A stretch of 64,000 nucleotides of DNA from Verrucomicrobiaceae bacterium (GCA_947507875.1 CANNQP010000017.1:1-64000); one strand, 5' to 3'. Shown: positions 28,149 through 39,260, counted from the first letter of the stretch. Numbers and translations are program-made. The notes: a model not told the origin generated them from the letters alone.

Positions 28149-29477
28149 TCAGCTCTGCAGGGTCTCGACCCGCATCCAGCTTGGTTCACCGCGCACGCAG
28201 TCCAGCGCGCGGATGGCCGACAGGGCGTCCTTCATGTCACCGAGCTTGGCATCGTGAATCATGAGCACAAGGAAGGTCTGGCCACTGGTGTCCTCCAGGT
28301 CTTCCGGCTGGATCATGGAGGAAATGCCGATGCTGCGCTTGCCGAGTTCGGCCGCCACCTGAGCGAGCACGCCAGGCTCATCCGCCACAGTAATGCGCAG
28401 GTAGTAGTGGGAGACGGTGTCATCCACCGGCTTGCTCTTGCCATAGAGGCCATGCGGAACAAAGCCGCTGTGACGTGCGCCATAGACCAGCGTGGCAGCG
28501 GCCTCACACAGGTCACTGATGACGGAACTGCTGGTCGGGTCCTGACCAGCACCGCGGCCATAAAAAAGCGTCTCGCCCACAATGTCACCATTCACCAGCA
28601 CGGCATTGAAGCTGCCGCTGACACTGGCCAGCACATGGCTCAAAGGCACCAGCGTGGGCTGGGTGCGTACCTCAACGAGGCCCTGGTCATCCGCGCGGAT
28701 GACAGAGAGGAGCTTGATCGTGTAGCCGAGACGGCGAGCGAACTTGAAATCAGCGATGTCGATCTTGTCCACGCCCTCGACATGGACGCAGCTCTGGGGA
28801 ATCCAAAAGCCGTAGCTGAGGGAGGCGAGGATGATGGCTTTGTGCGCCGCATCCCAGCCGCTAACGTCCAGGGTGGGGTCAGCCTCCGCGTAGCCTTTTT
28901 CTTGAGCCTCGCGAAGGGCATCAGCATAGCTCAATCCTGCCTGACTCATGCGGGTCAGGATGTAATTGCAGGTGCCATTGATGATGCCGTGAATGGAGAG
29001 GATGCGGTTGCCCACCAGCCCTTCCTGCAAGACCTGAATGATGGGAATGCCACCCGCGACGGCTGCTTCAAAGTAAATCGGCACGCCGCATTGCTCGGCG
29101 AGGGCGAAGAGCTCTTGGCCACGCTCAGCCAAAAGCGCTTTGTTGCCCGTGACGACGATTTTTTTCGCCCGCAGGGCGGCGCACACGAGGTCATAAGCGG
29201 TGGTGGTGCCACCGATCAGTTCGACGACAACCTGGATCTCAGCGTCTTCGATGAGGTCCTGCCAGCGCGTGCTCACCATCTCCACCGGTAGGCTGACATC
29301 TCGGGCTCTCGCCACATCCCGAACCACAACCCGCTTCACCCGAATGTCCGCCCCGGTGCGCTGGACGATGATGTCACGGTTTTTGTCGAGATTTTTATAA
29401 ACGCCAGCGCCGACATTACCCAGACCGGCGAGGCCGATGTGGATGGTGCGGGGTGCAGCGTGGGAGGAGACTGGCAT
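28149..29477 (-). CDS. hom: Homoserine dehydrogenase (with C-terminal ACT)
   Basis: IHIGLAGLGNVGAGVYKNL, VTGNKALLAE, FEAAVAGGIPIIQVLQEGL, NGTCNYILTRM, DPTLDVSGWDAAHKAIIL. Confidence 0.95.
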   Translation of the reverse strand: MPVSSHAAPRTIHIGLAGLGNVGAGVYKNLDKNRDIIVQRTGADIRVKRVVVRDVARARDVSLPVEMVSTRWQDLIEDAEIQVVVELIGGTTTAYDLVCAALRAKKIVVTGNKALLAERGQELFALAEQCGVPIYFEAAVAGGIPIIQVLQEGLVGNRILSIHGIINGTCNYILTRMSQAGLSYADALREAQEKGYAEADPTLDVSGWDAAHKAIILASLSYGFWIPQSCVHVEGVDKIDIADFKFARRLGYTIKLLSVIRADDQGLVEVRTQPTLVPLSHVLASVSGSFNAVLVNGDIVGETLFYGRGAGQDPTSSSVISDLCEAAATLVYGARHSGFVPHGLYGKSKPVDDTVSHYYLRITVADEPGVLAQVAAELGKRSIGISSMIQPEDLEDTSGQTFLVLMIHDAKLGDMKDALSAIRALDCVRGEPSWMRVETLQS

Positions 29478-29511
29478 GGTCGCGAAGGGAGGAAAAGGCG
29501 AAAGCCTAAGC

Positions 29512-30783
<1,272 letters not shown>

Positions 30784-30888
30784 TTCTGAAAATCGCGGCT
30801 CAGGCCGCAGGGATTGGGGTTTGGGGGAGAAAAAGAAAGCTGCCGACCTCATCGGGCCGACAGCGAAAAATCCGGCCTTGTTAGCGCA

Positions 30889-31386
30889 TCAGGCGGAGAG
30901 GTTCATGGCGCTGTAGATCGCGTAAGCACATCCGGCGAGCATCAAAAATGCCAGTCCATAGAGCGGGCCATAGCCGTGACTTTTCGGCTTGGGCTTCGGC
31001 CCAAAGCCGCTGCGACGGGATTTATCGATGGGCGTGGCGCCGTAGCCCGTGTGAGTCATGCTCTGCGGGGCAATGTAGGAATCTTCTTCAGCAGGTTCCT
31101 CGTCGCCGATGAAAACAACCTCAACGTGACCAATGGTGAAAACGCCGCCGTGGGCCATTTCCAGGCTCTCGACGCGCTGGCCCGTGAGGAAGGTGCCATT
31201 GGTCGAACCGAGATCGGTGAAAATCCAGGCACTGCCGTCAAAGATGAATTCACCGTGATGACTCGAGATGGAGTCGTGGGCAATGACCAGCGCATTGTCA
31301 GCAGCCCGACCCAGGGCGACGCGTTCGGAAACAAGCTCCGCTTCGCCTGTCTGGCCTTCGGGGGTGGTAAATTGGATTTTTGCCAT
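30889..31386 (-). CDS. FHA domain protein with C-terminal TM
   Basis: VALGRAADNALVIAHDSISSHHGEFIFDGSAWIFTDLGSTNGTFLTGQRV; C-terminal hydrophobic LYGLAFLMLAGCAYAIYSAM. Confidence 0.88.
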   Translation of the reverse strand: MAKIQFTTPEGQTGEAELVSERVALGRAADNALVIAHDSISSHHGEFIFDGSAWIFTDLGSTNGTFLTGQRVESLEMAHGGVFTIGHVEVVFIGDEEPAEEDSYIAPQSMTHTGYGATPIDKSRRSGFGPKPKPKSHGYGPLYGLAFLMLAGCAYAIYSAMNLSA

Positions 31387-31502
31387 AGCAGGGCGGGCAT
31401 TTAGCAGCAGCCCCCGGCCCTGGCAAGGCTGAATCCTGAGACAAGCCTCGCAGAGATTCGAGAGTTGACGGTTCTCCGCCTTCACGCCAGCCTCGCGTCC
31501 CC

Positions 31503-32321
31503 ATGAGATTTGCGATTTGCAACGAAACCTACCCTGCTGACTGGTCTTTTGAAAAAGTGTGCGAAGACGTGGCCTCGGCGGGCTACCAAGCCCTGGAGTT
31601 GGCCCCTTTCACCCTCAAGGAAGATCCCCGCCAGATCAGTGAAGCCGATGCGCTGCGCCTGAGCCACATCGCGACCTCCTTTGGCCTGGAAATCCTGGGC
31701 CTGCACTGGCTGCTGACCAAGCCCGCCTGGTTCCACATCACCACGCCCGATGCTCTCCAGCGCCGAGAAACGGCGAAGTTCGGTCGCCACCTAGCCCGCG
31801 TCTGCGCCATGACGGGCGGACGCATCATGGTCTGGGGCAGCCCGAAGGCCCGTAGCCTCCAGCCCGAGTGGGCCTATGAAGATGCCTTTAAACGCGCGGC
31901 AGACACCGTGCGTGAGGTCGCTGAAGAATGCGGTCAATATGGCGTCGTCATTGCCATGGAGCCACTGGGACGGAAGGAGACGAACTTCCTGAACACGGCG
32001 GAGGAAACCATCCGCCTCTGCCAGGCGGTCGATCACCCCAGCTGCAAGCTGCATCTGGATGTGAAAGCGATGAGTGATGAAGAAAAGTCCATCCCGGACA
32101 TCATTCGGGATAGCAAGGACTGGTTCGTGCATTTCCACGCCAACGATCCCAACCTCCTAGGACCTGGCATGGGCGAGGTGAAATTTGAGCCCATCATCTC
32201 CGCTCTGCGTGAGGTGGACTATCGCGGATTCCTTTCCGTCGAGGTCTTTGACTACCGTCCCGGCGCCCAGCACATCGCACGCGAGAGCATGCGTTACCTG
32301 CGCGAAGTCACTGGGCTTTAG
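31503..32321 (+). CDS. Sugar phosphate isomerase/epimerase
   Basis: YQALELAPFTLKEDPRQ, VIAMEPLGRKETNFLNTAEE, FHANDPNLLGPGMGEVKFEPI. Confidence 0.85.
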   Translation: MRFAICNETYPADWSFEKVCEDVASAGYQALELAPFTLKEDPRQISEADALRLSHIATSFGLEILGLHWLLTKPAWFHITTPDALQRRETAKFGRHLARVCAMTGGRIMVWGSPKARSLQPEWAYEDAFKRAADTVREVAEECGQYGVVIAMEPLGRKETNFLNTAEETIRLCQAVDHPSCKLHLDVKAMSDEEKSIPDIIRDSKDWFVHFHANDPNLLGPGMGEVKFEPIISALREVDYRGFLSVEVFDYRPGAQHIARESMRYLREVTGL

Positions 32322-32334
32322 TGCAGCTCGCGCT

Positions 32335-33759
32335 TTAGGCGATCAGCTTCTCAATGACCTGCCCACCGATCTGCGAGAGCTGCTTGAAGCGGCCACCGTG
32401 GTAAAAGGTGAGCTTGTTGTCATCCAGTCCGAGCAGGCGCAGCAGGGTGACGTGCAAATCGCGAACGTGGTGAACCTCCTCGATGGCCTCCATGCCGCGA
32501 TCATCTGTGGCGCCGATGCTGTGGCCGGCCTTGCAGCCACCGCCAGCCATCCAGATGGTCATCGCCTTGGGATTGTGATCGCGGCCGTAGGCGGTGCCGC
32601 CGCGCACGCCATTGTCCGGCGTGCGGCCGAATTCACCGCACCACACGATCAGCGTGTCATCGAGCAGGCCGCGCTGTTTCAAATCGGTGATGAGCGCCGC
32701 GATGGGCTGATCCACGCCGCGGATGAGATTGCCGTGGGCCCGCTCGATGTAGTCGTGGCTGTCCCAGGTGCCGTTGTAGAGCTGTACAAAGCGCACGCCC
32801 TTCTCGACGAGCTTTCGGGCGAGCAGGCATTTGCGCCCAAACGCGTCCGTGGTGTCCTTGCCGATGCCGTAAAGCTCCTTGGTCTTCGCATCCTCCTTAT
32901 CGAGATCAATGACCTCCGGCACCTGCATCTGCATGCGAAAGGCCAGCTCGTAGTTGTTCATGCGAGCCTTCAGTTCGTCGTGCCAGGGATGCTCCTCGGC
33001 GTGTTTGGCATTCAATTTGCCCAGCAGATCGAGATTCGCCCGCTGATGCTCCGGTGTGATGCCCGGCGGCGGTTGCAGATCGAGAATGGGCGATCCTTTG
33101 GCCCGCAGCGCGGTGCCCTGAAAGTGCGCGGGCAGGAAGCCATTGCCCCAGTTGGCGCTGCCGCCCTGCGGGTAGCTGATCTCCGGTAATACGATAAAGC
33201 CAGGCAGATCCTGATTCACCGAGCCGAGGCCATACGTCACCCAAGAGCCGATGGCTGGATCACCGCCGAAGCGGTTGCCGCAGTTCATTTGGTACATGGC
33301 GGTGGGATGATTCACCGAATCGACCTGACAACCGCGATAAAAGCAAAGTTCGTCCGCTACTTTCGCGAGGTGCTGCCACGGCTCGCTCATCCAGGCGCCG
33401 CTCTGGCCGTGCTGCGCAAAGGCGAACGGCGATTTCACGTAGTAGCGTTTTCCGCTCTCCATCGCCGACTTCATCTTTCCCTCACGCACGAACTCCTTCA
33501 GATGGAGCTTTTCGAGCGCGGGCTTCGGGTCAAAGCAGTCGATGTGGCTTGGACCGCCCTCCATCATGAGAAAGATGCAGTTCTTGGCTTTCGCGGGCAC
33601 CATCTGCGGTTTCGGCGCGAGCGGCCCTTTCTGCTCCTCAGCAAGCAAGGAGGTCAAGGCCACGCTGCCGAGCGAGGTGCCGAGGCCATAGACAAATTCA
33701 CGCCGTGTGGGTGCATGCAGCGCCCGCGAACCAGCACAAGGAAAGAAGGAGGCGTTCAT
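32335..33759 (-). CDS. DUF1501 family protein, Tat-type N-terminus
   Basis: TRREFVYGLGTSLGSVALTSLL; NCIFLMMEGGPSHIDCFDPKPAL; VWCGEFGRTPDNGVRGGTAYGRDHNPKAMTIWMAGGG. Confidence 0.9.
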   Translation of the reverse strand: MNASFFPCAGSRALHAPTRREFVYGLGTSLGSVALTSLLAEEQKGPLAPKPQMVPAKAKNCIFLMMEGGPSHIDCFDPKPALEKLHLKEFVREGKMKSAMESGKRYYVKSPFAFAQHGQSGAWMSEPWQHLAKVADELCFYRGCQVDSVNHPTAMYQMNCGNRFGGDPAIGSWVTYGLGSVNQDLPGFIVLPEISYPQGGSANWGNGFLPAHFQGTALRAKGSPILDLQPPPGITPEHQRANLDLLGKLNAKHAEEHPWHDELKARMNNYELAFRMQMQVPEVIDLDKEDAKTKELYGIGKDTTDAFGRKCLLARKLVEKGVRFVQLYNGTWDSHDYIERAHGNLIRGVDQPIAALITDLKQRGLLDDTLIVWCGEFGRTPDNGVRGGTAYGRDHNPKAMTIWMAGGGCKAGHSIGATDDRGMEAIEEVHHVRDLHVTLLRLLGLDDNKLTFYHGGRFKQLSQIGGQVIEKLIA

Positions 33760-33762
33760 GAC

Positions 33763-36588
33763 TCAGTAGAGGTAGGCGAATTCGTTCGAGTTCAGCAGCA
33801 CAAGGCAGACATCGGCCAGCGCACGTGTTTTGGCATCGCAATCCGCTGGTTGAAGGTCAGGGACGAAGTCGGCGTAACCGGGGAGCTTTTCTTGGAAGCT
33901 GAATTTCTCGCCGGTGTTCTCTTCGACGGCTTCGCGGCGCACTTCGAGCGGCGGCTTGGGCTTTGAAAACGTCAATTTCGCCTGCTTGGCCTCCATTTGC
34001 TGCCAGTGAGCTTCACAACTGGCCTTTTCGTCCGCAACAGGCTTGCGGCCGAACGTGAGCTCAAACACTCGCGAGATCGGATCGGCGGCTTTTTCCTTCA
34101 AGATGCGATTCGCGAGCGCCAGGGCCCGATCATAGCTCGCCTGGCCGTTGAAGAGGCTGAAGACCTGCGGCGTGACGGTGGAGACCTCACGGGCTTCGCA
34201 GGAAAAGTCCGGCGCAGGCTCGTTGAAGACCTCCATGAAGGGATCTCGCAGACCGCGAATCTTGAGCGCATACAAACTGCGGCGATGTCGCTGCTGTGGC
34301 AGCGGATTCGGCACCCACGCGGCGGCAAACGTGCCCATGACCATGCGCGGCTGCATCGCCACCTCGATGTTGATCTCCGGCCGGTTCGGAATGCCGCCCA
34401 GCGTCGGATTGAGCTCGCCGGTGATGCTTAGCATCGCATCGCGAAGCTCCTCCGCCATGAGACGGCGGGGTTTGAAGGTGGCGTAGGACGAACTTCCAAG
34501 TTCGTCAGATGAACGAGCTTGGAAGCTCGTTCTACGATACGCCGCGCTCGTCATGATCAGCCGGTGCATGTCCTTCACACTCCAACCCTTCTCCACGAGC
34601 GTTGCAGCGAGAAAATCGAGCAGTTCGGGATGTGTGGGCTTTTTGCCGGTGCTGCCAAAGTTGTTGGGGTTGCCCGCGATGGCCTGCCCGAAATGCCAGA
34701 GCCACAAGCGGTTCACGAAGGTGCGCGTGGTGAGCGGGTTGTCCTTGCTGGCGATCCACTTCGCGAGCGCGGTGCGGCGGCCTTCGACCGCTTCGGGGAA
34801 CTCGATGCTGCCGAGGATGGAAAGCACACCGGGCTTCACTTTCGTCGTCGGTGAAAACGGATCACCGCCTCCAAGAATGGCGGTTTGTTCGAGTTCACCG
34901 TTCTTCATGCGGTCGCCGGGCATGCGCAGCGGCTGGTAAACGTTCACCATCGGGAGGGTGACGCCATTGTACACGCTGAAGGCATAGGGCTCGTAGCGCT
35001 CCATCTCCCACTTCAGGCGTTCGAGGCCTTTGCGGGCCACGCGTTCGTTGCCGAAGTCCTGCGGCTCAAAGCCGACGAGCTTCGGCGGATACTGATCCTC
35101 CGGCACGCCTTGCTTGGTGAGGATCTGCCGTGCGGCACCAAACACATCGGAGAAGCCCTTTTTGGCGTTCTTGCCGCCCCCTTGCTTCGCTTGAGCCACC
35201 GCAGCGTTCCATTTCGCCGGATCGACCTTTTTCTCGGCGAACCAGTTCGCCGCATTTTGGAGCAGTTTTTCGTCGAGCGCCTTCAACACGGCCAGATGCT
35301 CGGCGCGGCGAGCTTCGAGATACTTTTTCTCCTCAAAGCCACTCGTGTTCTCCGACTTCAAAAACAGCGCTTCACGCTCGGTAAGCTGCGTCGTCGCGAA
35401 GCAGGCCTGGATCGAGTAGTAATCATGCGTTGGCACCGGATCGAACTTGTGATCATGGCAACGCGCGCATTGCAGCGAGTGCGCGAGGAAGGTCTCGCCG
35501 ACCGAATTTGTCACATCGTCGAGAAACCGCTGACGTGCGACTTTCGCCACCTCCATGCCCGTGAGCTCCCACGGCCCCATGCGAAGAAAACCGGTGGCGA
35601 TGAGGAGCTCTGATTTATGATTTGTGATTTGTGATTTATGATTTGGGTCATCGACCATCTCATCTCCCGCGATCTGCTCGACGATGAACTGATCGAAGGG
35701 TTTGTCCGCATGGAAGCTGCGCACGACGTAATCGCGATAGCGCCAGGCATTGCCGCGTTCGTAGTCGTTCGCGAAGCCGCTGCTGTCCGCGTAGCGCACG
35801 ACATCCAGCCAGTGCCGGGCCATGCGTTCGCCGTAGTGCGGGGATTCGAGCAGTCGATTGATCAAACGCAGCCACGCGTCGGACCGGTCCGACACGTCCG
35901 ACCAGTCGGACTCAAACGCGGCCACTTCTTCGGGTGTCGGCGGTAGCCCCGTGAGATCAAACGTGGCGCGGCGGATCAAAGTCCGCGCATCCGCCTCCGA
36001 CGCAGGCTCCTTCACCGCGAGCAGCGCATCCACCGGGTGTTCGTCCTTCGTCATTCGGATTTCCGGTTTCCGAACGGGCTGGTAACCCCAAAGCGACTCC
36101 GGCTTGTAGCGCCGATTGGCCCATTCCGGTGTCAAAGCACCTTTCACCTTCACCGTGATGCCATCTTCCGCACTCCACTTGTCCGCGCTCGCCTTCGCGA
36201 TGGCATTTCGTTTCGCCTCACCGGGCCACGGAGCGCCGCCAGCGATCCATTCCTTGATCCACGCGAGCTGCTCGGACTTCAGTTGATCCGCCTCCTTCGG
36301 CGGCATCGGCTCCCAATCGTCGTGCTGGCGTGTCGAGGCGAGGTAGAGCGGGCTTTCGTCCGGCTTGCCGGGCACAAGGGCCTTCACGCCGCTCTCACCG
36401 CCTTGGGTCGCGCTTGCGAGCGTGCGCATGTCGTAGTTCGCCTTGATCTTCTTTTCGTCGTTCCCATGACAAGCGAGGCATTTTTCCTGAAACAACGGCC
36501 ACACACGCCGCACGAACAATGATTCGCCATCCTCCGCATGCAGGGCGTAGGTAGTCGCCAAAAAGATCCCGAGAACACGCGGAGTCAT
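33763..36588 (-). CDS. Planctomycete-type cytochrome c / DUF1549 / DUF1553 protein
   Basis: FQEKCLACHGNDEKK heme-binding motif; RRATFDLTGLPPTPEEV and HYGERMARHWLDVVRYADSSGFANDYERGNAWRYRDYVV (DUF1549); RTFVNRLWLWHFGQAIAGNPNNFGSTGKKPTHPELLDFLA (DUF1553). Confidence 0.94.
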   Translation of the reverse strand: MTPRVLGIFLATTYALHAEDGESLFVRRVWPLFQEKCLACHGNDEKKIKANYDMRTLASATQGGESGVKALVPGKPDESPLYLASTRQHDDWEPMPPKEADQLKSEQLAWIKEWIAGGAPWPGEAKRNAIAKASADKWSAEDGITVKVKGALTPEWANRRYKPESLWGYQPVRKPEIRMTKDEHPVDALLAVKEPASEADARTLIRRATFDLTGLPPTPEEVAAFESDWSDVSDRSDAWLRLINRLLESPHYGERMARHWLDVVRYADSSGFANDYERGNAWRYRDYVVRSFHADKPFDQFIVEQIAGDEMVDDPNHKSQITNHKSELLIATGFLRMGPWELTGMEVAKVARQRFLDDVTNSVGETFLAHSLQCARCHDHKFDPVPTHDYYSIQACFATTQLTEREALFLKSENTSGFEEKKYLEARRAEHLAVLKALDEKLLQNAANWFAEKKVDPAKWNAAVAQAKQGGGKNAKKGFSDVFGAARQILTKQGVPEDQYPPKLVGFEPQDFGNERVARKGLERLKWEMERYEPYAFSVYNGVTLPMVNVYQPLRMPGDRMKNGELEQTAILGGGDPFSPTTKVKPGVLSILGSIEFPEAVEGRRTALAKWIASKDNPLTTRTFVNRLWLWHFGQAIAGNPNNFGSTGKKPTHPELLDFLAATLVEKGWSVKDMHRLIMTSAAYRRTSFQARSSDELGSSSYATFKPRRLMAEELRDAMLSITGELNPTLGGIPNRPEINIEVAMQPRMVMGTFAAAWVPNPLPQQRHRRSLYALKIRGLRDPFMEVFNEPAPDFSCEAREVSTVTPQVFSLFNGQASYDRALALANRILKEKAADPISRVFELTFGRKPVADEKASCEAHWQQMEAKQAKLTFSKPKPPLEVRREAVEENTGEKFSFQEKLPGYADFVPDLQPADCDAKTRALADVCLVLLNSNEFAYLY
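34483..34535. repeat. Nested palindromic element inside the DUF1553 CDS
   Basis: GTAGGACGAACTTCCAAGTTCGTC-AGAT-GAACGAGCTTGGAAGCTCGTTCTAC: two perfect hairpins (ACGAACTT-CC-AAGTTCGT; AACGAGCTT-GG-AAGCTCGTT) that are also near inverse complements of each other; encodes YRRTSFQARSSDELGSSSYA. Confidence 0.9.
35612..35648. repeat. GATTTATGATTTGTGATTT low-complexity repeat inside the DUF1553 CDS
   Basis: GATTTATGATTTGTGATTTGTGATTTATGATTTGGG; minus-strand translation PNHKSQITNHKSE. Confidence 0.88.
35878..35911. repeat. GTCGGAC palindrome pair inside the DUF1553 CDS
   Basis: GTCGGACCGGTCCGAC (perfect 16-bp palindrome), then GTCCGAC-CA-GTCGGAC; translates to DWSDVSDRSD. Confidence 0.9.
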
Positions 36589-36754
36589 GGTGTGGAAACG
36601 AAGCTAACGCTCAAAATTTTCGCACCTTCTCCCCCTCACTTCTCAGGTCACGCTGCTTTGCCATGAATGCTGAACCAACTCGCAGGGATCAAAACGCACC
36701 TAGACAGCGCCATGGCCCCGTTGTGATCCAGTTGGGCGAATGGAGCAGCCTTCC

Positions 36755-37666
36755 TCAAGGTCTAAAATGCCTAGCGAAGAATTCCACGGAGGCATTCACG
36801 CACGCGTCGAAGGCTTTCTGCTGACCGAGGAAGGCATGCGGAGCCTGGGGGATGACTTCGAGGCCAGTGGGGATGGCGAGCTTCGTGAGATCGGCACGCG
36901 CTGCGTCGGCCTGGGTACTGGGGTCGTCGAGTTCGCCGGTCATGAAAAGCAGGGGCGGGTCGATTTTGTCGAGGTGATGACGGGGAGAAGCGAGGGCGTA
37001 GATCTGGGCAGCCTTGGCTTGTGAATCGCCCAGAAAGGTGCGGTAGAAGGGATCGTCAGGCTTGCTGCTGAGTTCCCCGATGCGGGCGCTTTCGAGATCA
37101 CTCTGGGCGCCCATGGCGATGCCAGCCTGCACGGCGCTGGAGTATTCGGCGTGGCCACCTTCCCCTTCGAGTTCCTTCACGCCACCGCTGGTGGTGAGCA
37201 GCGCAGCAAGATGACCGCCTGCGGAAAGACCGGTGACGCCGATGGCATTGGGGTTGATGCCAAACTTGGCCGCGTTGGCGCGAAGGAAGCGAACGGCGGC
37301 TTTGCAATCTTGAATGGCCGCAGGAAACTTGGCTTCGCCACTCAGGCGATAGCTGATGGTCGCCGTGACAAAACCTTTCGCGGCCAAGGCTTGCGCGAGA
37401 TTGGCCATCGACGAGCGCTCGCCTTTGAACCAACCGCCGCCATGGATGCAGATGATGGCGGGCAATGGCTGCGAGGCCGTATGGAGCTTCCAAAGATCCA
37501 GTTGCATCTCGCGTTGGCCATAGCGGGCATAAACAAGGCCCAAATGCGCTTCGAGTGAAGCCGTGAGCTCGGGCGCTAACTTGGTGGGAAGAGGTTTGGG
37601 CTGCTGAGCCAGAGCCGCGGTAGCAAGAAAGGAGAGGAGAAGCAGAGAGCGCATGGTCGGATGCAA
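36755..37666 (-). CDS. Alpha/beta hydrolase (carboxylesterase/acetylesterase type)
   Basis: PAIICIHGGGWFKGERSS, GVTGLSAGGHLAALL (GLSAGG nucleophile elbow), TGELDDPS, APHAFLG. Confidence 0.9.
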   Translation of the reverse strand: MHPTMRSLLLLSFLATAALAQQPKPLPTKLAPELTASLEAHLGLVYARYGQREMQLDLWKLHTASQPLPAIICIHGGGWFKGERSSMANLAQALAAKGFVTATISYRLSGEAKFPAAIQDCKAAVRFLRANAAKFGINPNAIGVTGLSAGGHLAALLTTSGGVKELEGEGGHAEYSSAVQAGIAMGAQSDLESARIGELSSKPDDPFYRTFLGDSQAKAAQIYALASPRHHLDKIDPPLLFMTGELDDPSTQADAARADLTKLAIPTGLEVIPQAPHAFLGQQKAFDACVNASVEFFARHFRP

Positions 37667-37953
37667 CAGATTGTGACGCAGGTCGGATTACCGACACGCC
37701 ATGAAACTCTAACTTCCGCTTCTCCTTTCGTTGTTTGTTATCACTACCGCGTGGGGAAGAGCAAAAAATGCGTCAGCGAAAGCATGGGGGGAGCCAAGCC
37801 TCTGCTTATCCTTGCTAGCCTCCTAGGAGGTTTTGAAAGCATGTTTGAGTGCCCCTCCTGAGTTTTTATTGAAGCCGTTTTTGTGACATTCAGCGAAGAA
37901 ACAAAGACCTAGGCCGTCAACGCGGTGGTCTGTTTTGAGATCAACCAACCCAC

Positions 37954-38817
37954 CTAAAACGTCCAACCCAGCTTGAGGCCTATGGAATAAGTATAACTTT
38001 CGGGCTGTTGAATAGATGTAAAGCCTGCATCCACTTGATCAGATTTACCAAACCAGTAGCTATCAATAAAGGCAATCGCTGACATATGTCTGGTGAATTG
38101 GTAGCCCGCTTGTGCATATCCACTTAACCTCATGGTGGGGTTCAAAGTCACACTCCCGAGATCTGACTTAATCCATTGTTTGGTATAAACAGGCGCCTTT
38201 ATCCCAACAGACGCAATCCATCCTTTTTCTACCCTTGGATTGATATCAAAACCCGCTTTTAGGTAAATCGGTAGAAAATATTCGTCATAGCTTAAAATGC
38301 TGGGATCCGAAGATGAAGGAAGGTCACGAAACCAATAGTCCACCCCAGCGCCAAACATGGTATCGATCACATACTGCTGTCCTAGCTTCGCACGATAGCC
38401 ATAACGTGCTTCTGCTAAGGCCCCTCTGTAACGAGTCGTTGCTTTGAAAGGACTCATGGCGCCTGAAGAGTCTGGTGCTCCACCATTGTAATCTACCGAT
38501 CCATAATAGACCTTAGCTCTGGCAGCCCAAAGCCAACCTTGCTCTTTAGGCTGCTTGTAGGAGGCCTCCAAAGCCATTCGAAAGCCACTTTCATCTAGGA
38601 ACTTTTGACCGGTCTGAGGGTCTTTTTCGTGCCAATAATAATACTCAGGCGCAAGGTCCAACGTGAGCTGAGCCTGGGCGAACCCGCCCAAAAGCATCAG
38701 AAGCATTGCTACCATCATCACTCCACGGAGACCTGAGGCCAGCCGAACTGAAAGAGGGCTTGGATTTAGTTCATGCCGAACCCGAATCAGTTCCTGATTT
38801 TTCATATTCATAATCAT
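37954..38817 (-). CDS. Hypothetical outer-membrane beta-barrel protein
   Basis: Signal-peptide-like MVAMLLMLLGGFAQAQ, alternating aromatic/hydrophobic strands, C-terminal Phe (YSIGLKLGWTF). Confidence 0.65.
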   Translation of the reverse strand: MIMNMKNQELIRVRHELNPSPLSVRLASGLRGVMMVAMLLMLLGGFAQAQLTLDLAPEYYYWHEKDPQTGQKFLDESGFRMALEASYKQPKEQGWLWAARAKVYYGSVDYNGGAPDSSGAMSPFKATTRYRGALAEARYGYRAKLGQQYVIDTMFGAGVDYWFRDLPSSSDPSILSYDEYFLPIYLKAGFDINPRVEKGWIASVGIKAPVYTKQWIKSDLGSVTLNPTMRLSGYAQAGYQFTRHMSAIAFIDSYWFGKSDQVDAGFTSIQQPESYTYSIGLKLGWTF

Positions 38818-39229
38818 TGGTTACACTCACTTCACTTTAGAACTTAACACCAAGCCTAACCAACTACATGTATTCCAACAACGAAATGAATCGCATGGAT
38901 TGATGAATGACCAAGGTTCTGACTCATGTTGGCACGTCATGAGCCCCTGATATTGAACCCACGTTTTCAAAGTTTGGATGAAATCGGCGAATCGATCGCT
39001 CTTCATCGGCATTTGGGACCGTTGTAAGCGTGCGGAAAAGGGAGTCCGATGGATTCCATGAGAAAAAACGAAGCTTTTTGAGATCGTATCTGAGACACAA
39101 CGCACAGGACCTTCCCTAGCCAATCGTTTTGCGGCCCGCTGAAGCAGGTGAGGCCTCAATGAAGACCCGTCTGCAGGTCTGCCTTTGATCGGGGTAGGGT
39201 GAAGCCTACATTCCACGAGTAACAAAAAA

Positions 39230-39260
39230 GCGCCCGGAAACTTCCGGGCGCTAGAAAAAA
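39230..39260. terminator. Bidirectional terminator hairpin
   Basis: AAAAAAGCGCCCGGAA-AC-TTCCGGGCGCT with A/T tracts: perfect 11-bp stem. Confidence 0.88.

Noticed and set aside
28101-29291. 396-aa plus-strand ORF opposite hom
   Set aside because: Antisense shadow of a clear homoserine dehydrogenase gene
38827-39225. 132-aa minus-strand ORF downstream of the hairpin at 39230
   Set aside because: No recognisable domain, signal peptide or codon-usage support; could be chance, so not called as a CDS
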